A DNA stretch of 64,000 nucleotides, taken from positions 1 through 64,000 of the forward strand of contig NZ_WBMS02000025.1 of NCBI RefSeq assembly GCF_008923205.2. Reading direction: 5' to 3'. The notes below the pieces were generated by a model. That model worked only from the letters and a program-made list of their open reading frames with translations. It had not been told where the DNA came from and did not search any database. The stretch is from Actinomadura physcomitrii (lineage in GTDB: Bacteria; Actinomycetota; Actinomycetes; Streptosporangiales; Streptosporangiaceae). Position 1 is the first letter of the stretch. Every line of letters begins with the position of its first letter. A program made the position numbers and the translations under genes. This document shows, piece by piece, positions 1-8,253 of the stretch.

Positions 1-984
1 CGGCTCCTCCGCGTACGCCTCGGACCGGTACGCCTCGGACCGGTACCCGTCGTCGCGTCCGTCGCCGAGGGACCGGCGGCCCTGGTAGGACCGGCCGGCC
101 GGAAGCTCCGGCATCGGCGTCCCGGGGCCGCCGAGCGCGCCGCCGGGGGCGCCGCCCGGCACCCCGCCCATCGCGGCGGCCGGGGCGCCCCGCACCTGGC
201 CCCGGGGCCGGGACGAGGCGCGCAGGAACGACACGATGCAGGCCAGGATCGCGCCGATCGCGAAGCCGATCGCGCCGTTCTGCGGCAGCTTGCTCGGCGT
301 CGGCGCGGTCGGGTCGGCGGTGTCGGTGAACTGGACCCCGTCGTTGTTCTTCGACCGGGCCGACAGCAGGCCGCTCTCGTCCGACTGCAGCTTGGCGAGC
401 TGGCTCTGCAGCACCTTGTACGGATGCGTCCCCGCCTGGGTGGATTGCATCTGCTCGGTGATCTTCGTCTCCTGCTCCTTCAGCCCCTTGATCTGATCGT
501 CGAGGTTGCTGTTGTTCGTGGAGACGGTGACGTCCTGGTAGGCCTGCAGCACCGCGTTGGCGATGACGGCGGCCTCGGGCATGTTGGAGCCGGTGGCGGT
601 GACGACCACGACGCCGCCGTCCGGCTTGCTCGAGGTCTTCACCCGGCCGCGCAGCTGCTCGCCGGTGAGGTTCGGGCCGTGCTTGCTCTTGACGATCTCG
701 GCGGCGCGGGCCATCACCGGCGTGGAGCCGGCGAACGCCGCGCGCTGCGCGGTGTAGGCGGCGTACCCCTGCCCGGACACGACGCCCATGCGCAGCGCGT
801 TGTTGTTGTTCGTCGGGTCGGTGACGGCGAACCTCGCGGTGGCGGTCGCGCCGCCGAACAGGATCTCGGTGGCGGCGACCGAGGCGAGGACGCTGGCCAG
901 CACGATGATGAGAGACATCAGCCGGTAGCGCCAGACCGCCTCGACGAGGCTGATCTCCGGTGTGACGGGGGTCTGTGCTGTCAT
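1..984 (-). CDS. Wzz-type polysaccharide chain-length determinant protein (partial, C-terminus beyond left edge)
   Basis: The frame starts at ATG 984 and stays open to the window edge (328 codons seen). A first membrane segment lies near residues 22-40 and a second near 237-254. Between them is an extracytoplasmic part with a charged, helix-prone stretch (about 160-210). This two-helix plan is that of Wzz/YveK-type co-polymerases, which set polysaccharide chain length with a Wzy polymerase. After the second helix comes a cytoplasmic Gly/Pro/Ala-rich tail that becomes tyrosine-rich, with a tandem Tyr-Arg-Ser-Glu-Ala repeat at about 13-50. Tyr clusters in related systems are targets of BY-kinases; no kinase domain is visible here. 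The gene follows the GT4 gene by 18 nt, so the two are probably cotranscribed. The family is fairly secure; the full length is unknown. Confidence 0.75.
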   Translation of the reverse strand, partial: MTAQTPVTPEISLVEAVWRYRLMSLIIVLASVLASVAATEILFGGATATARFAVTDPTNNNNALRMGVVSGQGYAAYTAQRAAFAGSTPVMARAAEIVKSKHGPNLTGEQLRGRVKTSSKPDGGVVVVTATGSNMPEAAVIANAVLQAYQDVTVSTNNSNLDDQIKGLKEQETKITEQMQSTQAGTHPYKVLQSQLAKLQSDESGLLSARSKNNDGVQFTDTADPTAPTPSKLPQNGAIGFAIGAILACIVSFLRASSRPRGQVRGAPAAAMGGVPGGAPGGALGGPGTPMPELPAGRSYQGRRSLGDGRDDGYRSEAYRSEAYAEEP

Positions 985-1002
985 CGGATGCTCTTGGAGT
1001 CC

Positions 1003-2163
1003 TCAGGAGGCCGTGGGCGGGATGGGGTCGGCGGCGGGTCCGGCGAGACGGGCGACGGCGTCCCGCAGCTCGTGGTGGTAACGGTCCTTGCCGAACCGCC
1101 GGGCGGCGTCGGCGCCGGCCCGCTTGGCCATCGCCTGGGCGCCGTCCCAGTCGTCCAGCAGCCGGGCGATCCCGGCCGCCAGGGCGTCCGGGTCGTCCGG
1201 GGCGACCAGCACGCCGTTGTCGCCGTCGGCGACGATCTCGACCAGCCCCTGGGTGGCGCTGGCGACGACCGGCCGGCCGGCGAGCATCGCCTCGACGGCG
1301 ACGTTACCGAAGGGTTCGACGCGCGAGGGGACGATCGCGATGTCCGCCTCGGCGAACGAATTCCACACCGAGGCGCGAAATCCCGCGAACGCCACCGCGC
1401 CGTCGTCGCCGGCGAGGCCGCGCAGCTCCTCCTCGAACCACTCATATCCAGGGAAGACGCTTCCGACCAGGGTCAGGTTCGCATCGTAGCCGCGGTCGCG
1501 CAGTGACCGGACGGCGCGGACCGCGACGTCGGAGCCCTTGCGCGGCGACAGCCGCCCGACGAGGACGATCCGGGCGGGCCCGGTGAGCACCGCGCGCGGC
1601 GGCGCGACCGGCTCGGGCGGCTCCTCCACCCCGTTGTAGATGATCTGGGCGCCGCGGCCGGCGGAGCCGAGCGCGGCGGCGCTGGCGCGGCTGTTGACGA
1701 CGACGGAGCGGGCGAGCCGCAGCGGCATCGACAGGGCGGCGCGCACCGGGCCGGGCACGTCGTCCTCGGCCTCGTGCACGTGGCAGAGGGAGGGCACGCG
1801 GGCGAGCCGCCCGGCGAGCAGCCACAGCGGGATCGTGACGGTGTTGACGTACAGGGCGGCGGCGCGCTCGCGGCGCAGCAGCCGCCGCGCCTTCGGCAGC
1901 GCCCGGGCCGCGGCGAACGCCAGCCGGACGAGGCCGAGCGGCGTCATGTACGACTTGCGCAGGACCGGGACGGGCAGGACCACCACTTCGGCGCCCGCGT
2001 CCCGCAGCACGGGTGAGAGCGGCCCGTCCGCCGGCAGCGTCACGATGACGCGGTGGCCGGGGACCAGCGCGCGCACCGATTCCACGAGCATCCGGTCGGA
2101 GCCGTAGAGATCGGGCGACGGGTGCGCCAGCACCACCGCGGACCTCGCGTGCCGTTCGGCCAC
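1003..2163 (-). CDS. Glycosyltransferase family 4 (GT-B fold)
   Basis: 386 aa from GTG 2163, preceded by a good AAGGAGGGG site. It is a GT-B glycosyltransferase of the GT4/GT1 superfamily and should add a sugar from a nucleotide donor to a lipid-linked glycan on the cytoplasmic face. Visible signs are the N-terminal acceptor domain with a glycine-containing loop near residues 18-24, the donor-domain entry GRLSPRKG at 203-210, and the E-x7-E nucleotide-sugar motif in EPFGNVAVE (Glu273 and Glu281). There are no membrane segments. It is directly upstream of the chain-length gene and divergent from another glycosyltransferase, which points to polysaccharide assembly. Sugar specificity cannot be read from the sequence. 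Confidence 0.85.
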   Translation of the reverse strand: MAERHARSAVVLAHPSPDLYGSDRMLVESVRALVPGHRVIVTLPADGPLSPVLRDAGAEVVVLPVPVLRKSYMTPLGLVRLAFAAARALPKARRLLRRERAAALYVNTVTIPLWLLAGRLARVPSLCHVHEAEDDVPGPVRAALSMPLRLARSVVVNSRASAAALGSAGRGAQIIYNGVEEPPEPVAPPRAVLTGPARIVLVGRLSPRKGSDVAVRAVRSLRDRGYDANLTLVGSVFPGYEWFEEELRGLAGDDGAVAFAGFRASVWNSFAEADIAIVPSRVEPFGNVAVEAMLAGRPVVASATQGLVEIVADGDNGVLVAPDDPDALAAGIARLLDDWDGAQAMAKRAGADAARRFGKDRYHHELRDAVARLAGPAADPIPPTAS

Positions 2164-2257
2164 TTGCCCCTCCTTCTGGTGATCCAGCCCCCTGGATACC
2201 AGTCTCCCGCAACCTTCAGATTAACTGTCGTTCACCGCAGGGACGCGCAAGCCCCCT

Positions 2258-2276
2258 TCCGCATAATCTGTGCGGA
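2258..2276 (+). promoter_or_regulatory. Inverted repeat with -10-like CATAAT upstream of the GT gene at 2313
   Basis: A perfect 6-bp inverted repeat (TCCGCA at 2258-2263, TGCGGA at 2271-2276) flanks a 7-nt spacer. CATAAT at 2262-2267 matches the -10 consensus at 5 of 6 positions and lies about 45 nt before the GTG start at 2313. No convincing -35 hexamer is seen. It could be a promoter overlapped by an operator. This is the divergent region 2164-2312 between two glycosyltransferase genes. Confidence 0.35.
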
Positions 2277-2312
2277 TCAATCACCAAGCGACGGTAATGG
2301 CTGGGGGTAAGG

Positions 2313-3455
2313 GTGCGCATCGCCATGGTAGGGACGCGCGGGGTGCCGGCGCGGTACGGCGGCTTCGAGACGGCGGTCGAGGAGATCGGCAAGCGGCTGG
2401 CGGCGGGCGGGCACGAGGTGACCGTCTACTGCCGGGGCGAGCGCCACCCGGAGCCGGAGTACCTGGGCATGCGGCTGGTGTACCTGCCGGCGATCGAGAA
2501 GAAGGTCGCCGAGACCCTCAGCCACACCGGTCTGTCGGTGCTGCACGCCTTCCGCAGCAAGATCGGCAAGGAGGGTGCGGACGTCGCGCTGCTGTTCAAC
2601 GCGGCGAACGCGCCGATGCTGCCGATCCTGCGGACGCTGCGGATCCCGGTCGCGACGCACGTCGACGGCCTGGAGTGGAAGCGCACCAAGTGGAGCGGCA
2701 CCGGGCAGAAGTACTACCGGGCGGCCGAGGCGATGGCGGTGCGCTGGTCGGACGCGCTCATCGCGGACGCGGTCGGCATCCAGGACTACTACCGCGAGCG
2801 GTTCGACGCCGACACGGTGTTCATCCCCTACGGCGCGCCCATCCTGACCGGGACCGACACCGGGAAGCTGGCGGAGGCCGGGTACGAGCCGGGCGGGTTC
2901 CACCTGGTCGTGGCCCGGTTCGAGCCGGAGAACCACGTGCACCTGGCGGTGGAGGGCTACCGGCGCAGCCGGGCGGAGAAGCCGCTCGTGGTCGTCGGCT
3001 CGGCGCCGTACGCCGACGAGTACACCGCGCGGGTGAAGGAGCTGGCGGGCGACGACCCGCGCATCACCTTCATGGGCGGCGTGTGGGACCAGGACCTGCT
3101 GGACGCCCTGTACGCGGGCGCGCTCACCTACATCCACGGGCACTCGGTCGGCGGGACGAACCCGTCGCTGCTGCGCGCGATGGGCGCGGGGGCGTCGGTG
3201 CTGGCCTACGACGTGAACTTCAACCGCGAGGTGCTGGGCGAGGAGGCGGGCCGGTTCTTCGGCGACGCGGCGGAGCTGGCGGCGCGGGTGGAGGCGGCGG
3301 AGGCCGATCCGGGCGCGGCGGGCGACCGGGGCGCCGCGGCGCGCAAGCGGGCGGCGGAGCGGTACGTGTGGGACGACGTCGCGGCGGCCTACGAGCGGCT
3401 GTGCGAGGACCTGCTGGCCGGTCGCCGTACGCGCAAGACCATTCGCGGTAAGTGA
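2313..3455 (+). CDS. GT4 glycosyltransferase with N-terminal DUF1972-type domain (rhamnosyltransferase-like)
   Basis: 380 aa from GTG 2313. The N-terminus GTRGVPARYGGFET (7-20) is the hallmark of the DUF1972 acceptor domain found in Cps2T/RgpA-like rhamnosyltransferases. HVDGLEWKR lies at 116-124. In the donor domain HSVGGTNPSLLRAMG (277-291) occupies the place of the usual E-x7-E motif, as in this subfamily. It is probably a cytoplasmic enzyme acting early in repeat-unit assembly. A dTDP-rhamnose pathway lies in the same locus (17.5-21.0 kb), which makes a rhamnosyl donor plausible; that is inference. The phosphotransferase-like gene follows after 4 nt. Confidence 0.82.
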   Translation: MRIAMVGTRGVPARYGGFETAVEEIGKRLAAGGHEVTVYCRGERHPEPEYLGMRLVYLPAIEKKVAETLSHTGLSVLHAFRSKIGKEGADVALLFNAANAPMLPILRTLRIPVATHVDGLEWKRTKWSGTGQKYYRAAEAMAVRWSDALIADAVGIQDYYRERFDADTVFIPYGAPILTGTDTGKLAEAGYEPGGFHLVVARFEPENHVHLAVEGYRRSRAEKPLVVVGSAPYADEYTARVKELAGDDPRITFMGGVWDQDLLDALYAGALTYIHGHSVGGTNPSLLRAMGAGASVLAYDVNFNREVLGEEAGRFFGDAAELAARVEAAEADPGAAGDRGAAARKRAAERYVWDDVAAAYERLCEDLLAGRRTRKTIRGK

Positions 3456-3459
3456 GGAC

Positions 3460-4377
3460 ATGAACGAGCAAGTGACCACATCCGGTCATGAATTCGTCCG
3501 GCCGCGCATGGGAACCGGAAACGTCCTGGTCCCGGCGGATTCCCGGCGCGGGGCCCGCGCCGGGGTCGCGCTGTTCACCCGGTCGAAGCTGCCCGCGCTG
3601 GCCGCCCAGTGGGCGCTGTACGGCGCGGTGGCGGTCGCCGGCCCCCGCGTCCTGCCGGGCCCCCGCCTCCGCTGGGAGCCGCCGGGAGGGCCGGAGCGGT
3701 GGCGGACGCTGGCCGACCGGATCGGCACGTTCGACGGCCTCGCCCTCTACGAGCGCCCGCAGGCGTCCCGGACGGGCCTGGCGGCGGTGCTGCTGCGCGA
3801 CGGGCGCCCCACCGGGTTCCTCAAGCTCCGCGACGACCCCGGCGAGCTGGACCGCGAAGAGCGCGCGCTGTCGGCGTTCCCGGAGGGCCGCGCGGACGGC
3901 TTCCGCGTCCCCCGCGTCCTGGACCGCGACGCGACCGCCGGCTGGCACTGGATGGTGATCGAGGCGATGCCGCCGCGCCCGGCCCGCCCGGTGCGCGGCG
4001 TCGCGCTGGCGCCGCTGCTGGCGGATCTGCAGCGGCGGCTCGCGGCGGTGCTGCCCCGCCCGTCCGGGACCCCGGACCACTGGACGCCGATGCACGGCGA
4101 CCTGACGGCCTGGAACCTGCGGCACTGCGGCCGGGGCCTGCCCTGGCTGATCGACTGGGAGGACGCGGCGTGGGCGCCGCCGGGCGCCGACCTCGTCTAC
4201 TACGAGGCGACGCACGCCACCGTGTTCGGCAGGCCGTCCGGCCGCGACGACCTGAGCGGCTGCGCGGAGGCGGCGGAGTTCTGGCTGAAGCGGGTCGCGC
4301 AGCGCTCCGCCGGCGACCACGACGCCGCGTTCAACACCCGCCTCAGCGAGATCCTGCGGGGCATCGGCCGGACCTGA
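3460..4377 (+). CDS. APH-fold phosphotransferase-like protein
   Basis: 305 aa from ATG 3460, 4 nt after the preceding glycosyltransferase, so probably cotranscribed. It carries the catalytic loop of the aminoglycoside/choline kinase fold, HGDLTAWN at 212-219, and the metal-binding IDWE at 231-234. Lys122 may be the ATP-contacting lysine. The first 80 residues are basic and lack recognisable kinase motifs. Members of this fold phosphorylate small hydroxyl compounds such as sugars, choline or homoserine. Its place inside a polysaccharide locus suggests a sugar or lipid-linked-glycan kinase, or a regulator, rather than drug resistance. The substrate is unknown. Confidence 0.7.
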   Translation: MNEQVTTSGHEFVRPRMGTGNVLVPADSRRGARAGVALFTRSKLPALAAQWALYGAVAVAGPRVLPGPRLRWEPPGGPERWRTLADRIGTFDGLALYERPQASRTGLAAVLLRDGRPTGFLKLRDDPGELDREERALSAFPEGRADGFRVPRVLDRDATAGWHWMVIEAMPPRPARPVRGVALAPLLADLQRRLAAVLPRPSGTPDHWTPMHGDLTAWNLRHCGRGLPWLIDWEDAAWAPPGADLVYYEATHATVFGRPSGRDDLSGCAEAAEFWLKRVAQRSAGDHDAAFNTRLSEILRGIGRT

Positions 4378-4402
4378 CCCCCGCGGTTGCGCGCGCACGA
4401 GG

Positions 4403-4433
4403 ACGCGCCCCGGCGGACTCCGCCGGGGCGCGT
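4403..4433. terminator. Bidirectional hairpin terminator
   Basis: Perfect 14-bp GC-rich stem (4403-4416 with 4420-4433) and a 3-nt loop, placed between the convergent stops at 4377 (+) and 4463 (-). No long U-tract follows, as is common in actinobacterial terminators. Confidence 0.7.
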
Positions 4434-4462
4434 TCCCGTGTCGGTCGTTCAGCTCGCGCGGG

Positions 4463-6124
4463 TCACCAGGTGACGGCCGCGGACGCCGGACCGGTGACCG
4501 TGTTGCCCAGCGGGTCCTTCACGCGGATCCGATAGGTGTGCTTGCCCTTCGCCGCCTTGGTGTCGGTGAAGGTCATCGACGGCTCGGCCCAGAACTTCGA
4601 CAGCCGCTTCACCGAGGTCAGCGCGGTGGTGGAGTTGTCGCGCAGCACCTCGTAGTGCAGCCAGCCGTTGTCCATGTCCCAGGTGCCCTTCCAGGCCACC
4701 TTGAGGCCGGTGGACGTCTTGGTCACGGTCGGCGCCTTGACGCTCGCGGCCTCCGGGCCGACCTTGTTGGCCGCCTTGGCCTTGATGGTGAACCGGACGA
4801 GCCCGGCCTGCGACTTGCCGTTCACGTTCGGGAACTCGCCGCCCATGGCGACGTAGCTGCTGTTGCCCGTGACGGCCCACGCCGCCTGGTACTGCTTGGT
4901 GAACGTGCCCATGCCGAGCTTCGGGAACCAGTCCAGCAGCTGCGGGATCGGCTGCCCGCTGTAGTTGCTGTTCGTGCCCGGCTTGGCCTTGTCCGTGCCG
5001 CGCGCGTCGAAGGTCTCGGCGATCGTGCGGTGGTAGGTCTCCGGAGTCGTCTCCGGGAAGGCGCCGAGCGAGGAGCAGTCGTGCGGGTGGCCGACGGCGT
5101 AGACGGTCTGCCCGACCGGCAGGATCCCGTAGGTGGCGCCGTAGCAGTTGTCGAGCCACACCAGGGCGCCGTCGCTCGCCTTGGCGGCGAACCGGCCGTC
5201 GAACCAGTGGTAGCGCTCGCCGTCGGCCGCACCGTAGACGATGCCGTTCTGGATCCGCAGGTCCGTGACGTAGGAGTAGCCGTACTTGCCCGCGCTGTCG
5301 GGCTTGGTGGCCTTGGTCGGGATCGGCTTGCTGCTCCACGGCAGCGTGCCGCCGTTGGTGGCGCTGACCGCGCCGATGCCGACGTGCTGCGCCCCGTTCA
5401 GCTGCTGGAACCGGCCGCCGACGATGACGCGGTCGCCGTACACGGCGAGGGCGTACACCTCGTCGTCGTTGGCGGCGGGCTTCCAGGTGTCGATGTTGGA
5501 CCCGTCGGAGGCCTTCACCGCCGCGAGCCGCGTCCGCGACTTGCCGTTGACGTTGAAGAAGTTGCCGCCGACGTACACGGTCGAGTTCGTCGCGGCGATC
5601 GCGCGGACGCGGTTGTGCACGTTCGGCGCGAAGGAGTCGATCAGCTTGCCGGTGGCGGTGTCGAACGCGGCGAGGTGGTTGTGGGCCTTGCCGTCGACCT
5701 TGGTGAAGTCGCCGCCGACGTAGACGCGCTTGCCGTCCGGGGAGGCCATGAGCCGCAGGCCCTGCCCGTCGAGGGTGTGCACGAACGAGGTGCTGAGCTT
5801 CCCGGTCGTCAGGTCGAACGCCATGATGTTGCCGCGCGCGACCTCGCCGGACCCGCCGGCGGCGACGCCCGCCGGGCGCGCCTTGGTGAAGTTCCCGGTC
5901 GCGTAGACGGTGTTCCCCACGGTCGCCATGCTCCAGACGACGCCGTTCACCTGCGCGGTCGGCAGCGGGTCGGCGCTCACGGTCGCGGGCACGCCCGAGG
6001 CCGGCATGGTGTCGGCCGCGACCGGCCCGGCCGGGACGACGGCGGCGCCCACGAGCGAGAGGGCGGCGGCGGACGCAACGCCCGCGCACATGCCGGCACG
6101 GCGCTGTCGCAAAAGAGCTCTCAC
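4463..6124 (-). CDS. Exported delta-60-repeat beta-propeller protein with C-terminal Fn3-like domain (paralogue 1)
   Basis: 553 aa from GTG 6124, with an AGGGGA site 8 nt upstream. Residues 1-38 form a signal peptide: basic start, hydrophobic core and Ala-rich cleavage region. The body has repeats built around V-Y/I-V-G-G-x-F followed by V-N/D-G (near 135, 184 and 233, and again near 420). This is the delta-60 repeat type that folds as beta-propeller blades. The last 95 residues look like a fibronectin-III-like domain. No catalytic residues or cell-wall anchor are seen. The next gene is a close paralogue and a longer one follows, so this is a tandem expansion. Its role is unknown; a secreted binding or matrix protein of the polysaccharide locus is the likeliest reading. 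Confidence 0.8.
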   Translation of the reverse strand: MRALLRQRRAGMCAGVASAAALSLVGAAVVPAGPVAADTMPASGVPATVSADPLPTAQVNGVVWSMATVGNTVYATGNFTKARPAGVAAGGSGEVARGNIMAFDLTTGKLSTSFVHTLDGQGLRLMASPDGKRVYVGGDFTKVDGKAHNHLAAFDTATGKLIDSFAPNVHNRVRAIAATNSTVYVGGNFFNVNGKSRTRLAAVKASDGSNIDTWKPAANDDEVYALAVYGDRVIVGGRFQQLNGAQHVGIGAVSATNGGTLPWSSKPIPTKATKPDSAGKYGYSYVTDLRIQNGIVYGAADGERYHWFDGRFAAKASDGALVWLDNCYGATYGILPVGQTVYAVGHPHDCSSLGAFPETTPETYHRTIAETFDARGTDKAKPGTNSNYSGQPIPQLLDWFPKLGMGTFTKQYQAAWAVTGNSSYVAMGGEFPNVNGKSQAGLVRFTIKAKAANKVGPEAASVKAPTVTKTSTGLKVAWKGTWDMDNGWLHYEVLRDNSTTALTSVKRLSKFWAEPSMTFTDTKAAKGKHTYRIRVKDPLGNTVTGPASAAVTW

Positions 6125-6155
6125 GAGTCGGATCCCCTAAAGCACTTCAACCCCC

Positions 6156-6235
6156 GGTGGCCCCAACGGCCACTCCGGTCTGGTGATCTTAGTGCGTCGA
6201 AGGGACCGCTCATCCGCGGTCTTATGAAATCGTGA
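6156..6235 (-). promoter_or_regulatory. 80-bp promoter/operator element of paralogue 1, conserved with paralogue 2
   Basis: Read toward the gene, it holds a 15-nt box TCACGATTTCATAAG (6235-6221), 29 variable nt, a -10-like TAAGAT (6191-6186), then an inverted repeat CCGGAGTGGCC-N3-GGCCACCGG-like (6178-6154). The same blocks at exactly the same spacing occur at 8055-8134. Conservation of blocks and spacing, but not of the filler, indicates a shared promoter and regulator. Which block is bound by what is not known. Confidence 0.65.
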
Positions 6236-6299
6236 TGGAAATCGCTCACACAGCGCTTGATGTTGATAGCTCAGCGCAGTATGGCCAATTCCGGAAATA

Positions 6300-6335
6300 G
6301 AAAGTGCCCCGAGGGGTGAACCTCGGGGCACTTTC
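6300..6335 (-). terminator. Hairpin terminator of paralogue 2
   Basis: Perfect 15-bp stem (6300-6314 with 6321-6335) and a 6-nt loop. It lies 33 nt past the stop codon of the gene at 6368-8014 and upstream of the paralogue 1 promoter, so it should insulate the two tandem genes. Confidence 0.75.
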
Positions 6336-6367
6336 GCGCGTCGGGGGCGGCGCCTACCGGAACGGCG

Positions 6368-8014
6368 TCACCGCCGGACGGAGTTGGACGCCCCGCTCGT
6401 CACGGCGTTCCCGTTCGGGTCGACGGCCCGGATCTTGTAGGTGTGGGTGCCCTTCGGGGCGCTGGTGTCGGTGTAGGTGAGGGTCGCCGGGTTCCAGAAC
6501 GCGGCCGACTTGTCGAGGGTCGCGATCGGGGTCGTGCCGCCGTCCCGGAGCACCTGGTACTTCAGCGCCGCGTTGTCCATGTCCCAGGTCGTCTTCCAGG
6601 TCACCCGGATGCCGCTGCCGAACCGGGCGCTCGCGGACGGGGCCTTGAGGTCGGCGGACTCCGGGCCGACCTTGTTCGGCGCGTCCGCCTTGATCGCGAA
6701 CCGGACGAGCCCGGCCTGCGCCTTGCCGTTCACCTTCGGGAACTCGCCGCCCATCGCGACGTAGCCACCGTTGCCCGTGACGGCCCACGCCGCCTGGTAC
6801 TGCTTGGTGAACGAGCCGATCGCCAGCTTCGGGAACCAGTGCAGCAGGCTCGGGACCGGCTGGTTGCGGTAGTTGCTGTTGGTGCCCGGCGAACCGTGGT
6901 CGGTGCCCGTCGCGGCCTTGGTCTCCGACAGCGCCCGGTGGTTGGTCTGCGGGCTGGTGTCGGGGAACGCGCCGAGCGAGGTGCAGTCGTGCGCGTGCGA
7001 GACGCTGTAGACCTCGTTGTTGATGGGGTACATGCCGTAGGTGGCGCCGTAGCAGTTGTCCAGCCACACCAGGTCGCCGGTGTCGGCCTTGGCGGCGAAC
7101 CGGCCGTCGAACCAGTGCGTGCCCTCGCCGTCGGCGCCGCCGTAGACGACGCCGTCGTCGACGCGCAGGTCCGTCACGTAGGAGAAGTGCGAGCTGTCCT
7201 GCTTGGCGGGGATGGGCCGGCTGCTCCACGGCAGCGTCCCGCCGTTCGCCGTGCTGACCGCGGCGATCCCGACGTGCGTCTCGCCGTTCAGCTTCTGGAA
7301 CTTCCCGCCGACGAGCACGCGGTCGCCGTACAGCGCGAGCGCGTACACCTCGTCGTCGTCGGCGGTCGGCCGCCAGGTGCCGATGTTGGACCCGTCGGAG
7401 GCCTTCACCGCGGCGAGCCGCGTCCGGCCGCTGCCGTTGACGTTGAAGAAGTTGCCGCCCACGTACACGGTCGAGTCCGTCGCGGCGATCGCGCGGACGC
7501 GGTTGTGCACGTTCGGCGCGAACGAGTCGATCAGCGCGCCGGTCGAGGTGTCGAACGCCGCGAGGTGGGGGTGCGCCTTGCCGTCGACCGTCGTGAAGTC
7601 GCCGCCGACGTACACCCGGCTGCCGTCGGGGGACGCGATGATCCGCAGGCCCTGCCCGTCGAGCGTGTGCACGAACGTGGTGCTGAGCTTCCCGGTCTTG
7701 AGGTCGAACGCCATGATGTTGCCGCGCGCGACCTCGCCGGACCCGCCGGCGGCGACGCCCGCCGGGCGCGCCTTGGTGAAGTTCCCGGTCGCGTAGACGG
7801 TGCTCCCGACCGTCGCCATGCTCCACACGACCCCGTCGACCTGCGCGGTCGGGAGCGGGTCGGCGCTGACGGTGGCCGGCGTCCCGGACGGCGGGTCGGT
7901 GTCGGCGGCGGCCGTGCCGGCCGGCAGCAGCGCCGCGCCCGCCAGCGAGAGGGCGGCGGCGGCCGCCAGGCCCGCGCGGACGCCCGTCCGGCGCTGTCGC
8001 AAAGAAGCTCTCAC
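6368..8014 (-). CDS. Exported delta-60-repeat beta-propeller protein with C-terminal Fn3-like domain (paralogue 2)
   Basis: 548 aa from a GTG at 8014 with the same AGGGGA-type site as its neighbour. It is collinear with paralogue 1 and mostly identical by eye: signal peptide (about 1-37), repeats such as YVGGDF, YVGGNF and VLVGGKF each followed by V-N/D-G, a conserved block containing WLDNCYGATYG, and a C-terminal Fn3-like domain. Conserved cysteines in WLDNCYG and HDC could form a disulfide in the mature protein. The gene has its own promoter element and terminator, so the duplication included regulatory DNA. Function is unknown; it is probably secreted, acting at the cell surface or in the matrix. 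Confidence 0.8.
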   Translation of the reverse strand: MRASLRQRRTGVRAGLAAAAALSLAGAALLPAGTAAADTDPPSGTPATVSADPLPTAQVDGVVWSMATVGSTVYATGNFTKARPAGVAAGGSGEVARGNIMAFDLKTGKLSTTFVHTLDGQGLRIIASPDGSRVYVGGDFTTVDGKAHPHLAAFDTSTGALIDSFAPNVHNRVRAIAATDSTVYVGGNFFNVNGSGRTRLAAVKASDGSNIGTWRPTADDDEVYALALYGDRVLVGGKFQKLNGETHVGIAAVSTANGGTLPWSSRPIPAKQDSSHFSYVTDLRVDDGVVYGGADGEGTHWFDGRFAAKADTGDLVWLDNCYGATYGMYPINNEVYSVSHAHDCTSLGAFPDTSPQTNHRALSETKAATGTDHGSPGTNSNYRNQPVPSLLHWFPKLAIGSFTKQYQAAWAVTGNGGYVAMGGEFPKVNGKAQAGLVRFAIKADAPNKVGPESADLKAPSASARFGSGIRVTWKTTWDMDNAALKYQVLRDGGTTPIATLDKSAAFWNPATLTYTDTSAPKGTHTYKIRAVDPNGNAVTSGASNSVRR

Positions 8015-8054
8015 GAGTCCGATCCCCTAACCGAGAACGACGCAGCCTTGGCCC

Positions 8055-8134
8055 GGTGGCCACCCCGGCCACTCCGGTTCGGGGATCTTATTGTGTAGTC
8101 AGTCCGATACTCCCGGCCCCTTATGAAATCGTGA
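8055..8134 (-). promoter_or_regulatory. 80-bp promoter/operator element of paralogue 2
   Basis: Same architecture as 6156-6235: TCACGATTTCATAAG (8134-8120), 29 nt, -10-like TAAGAT (8090-8085), then an inverted repeat with CCGGAGTGGCC and GGCCACCGG arms (8077-8053). Spacing is identical to the other copy. The distance to the start codon differs by 9 nt, so selection acts on the element itself. Confidence 0.65.
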
Positions 8135-8184
8135 CCGAAGTCGCCTTCGCTCGGCTGACCGGCGCGAATTCGATCTTCGGCGGC

Positions 8185-8220
8185 GGCACGGGAAAGCCTC
8201 CCTGGAGGCCTTCCCGTGCC
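8185..8220 (-). terminator. Hairpin terminator after the large propeller gene
   Basis: Arms 8185-8201 and 8204-8220 pair over 17 positions with one mismatch. It lies 34 nt past the stop codon of the minus-strand gene ending at 8254. Confidence 0.7.
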
Positions 8221-8253
8221 GTCCGCCGGTCCGGGGTCCGGGCCGGCCGCGGG

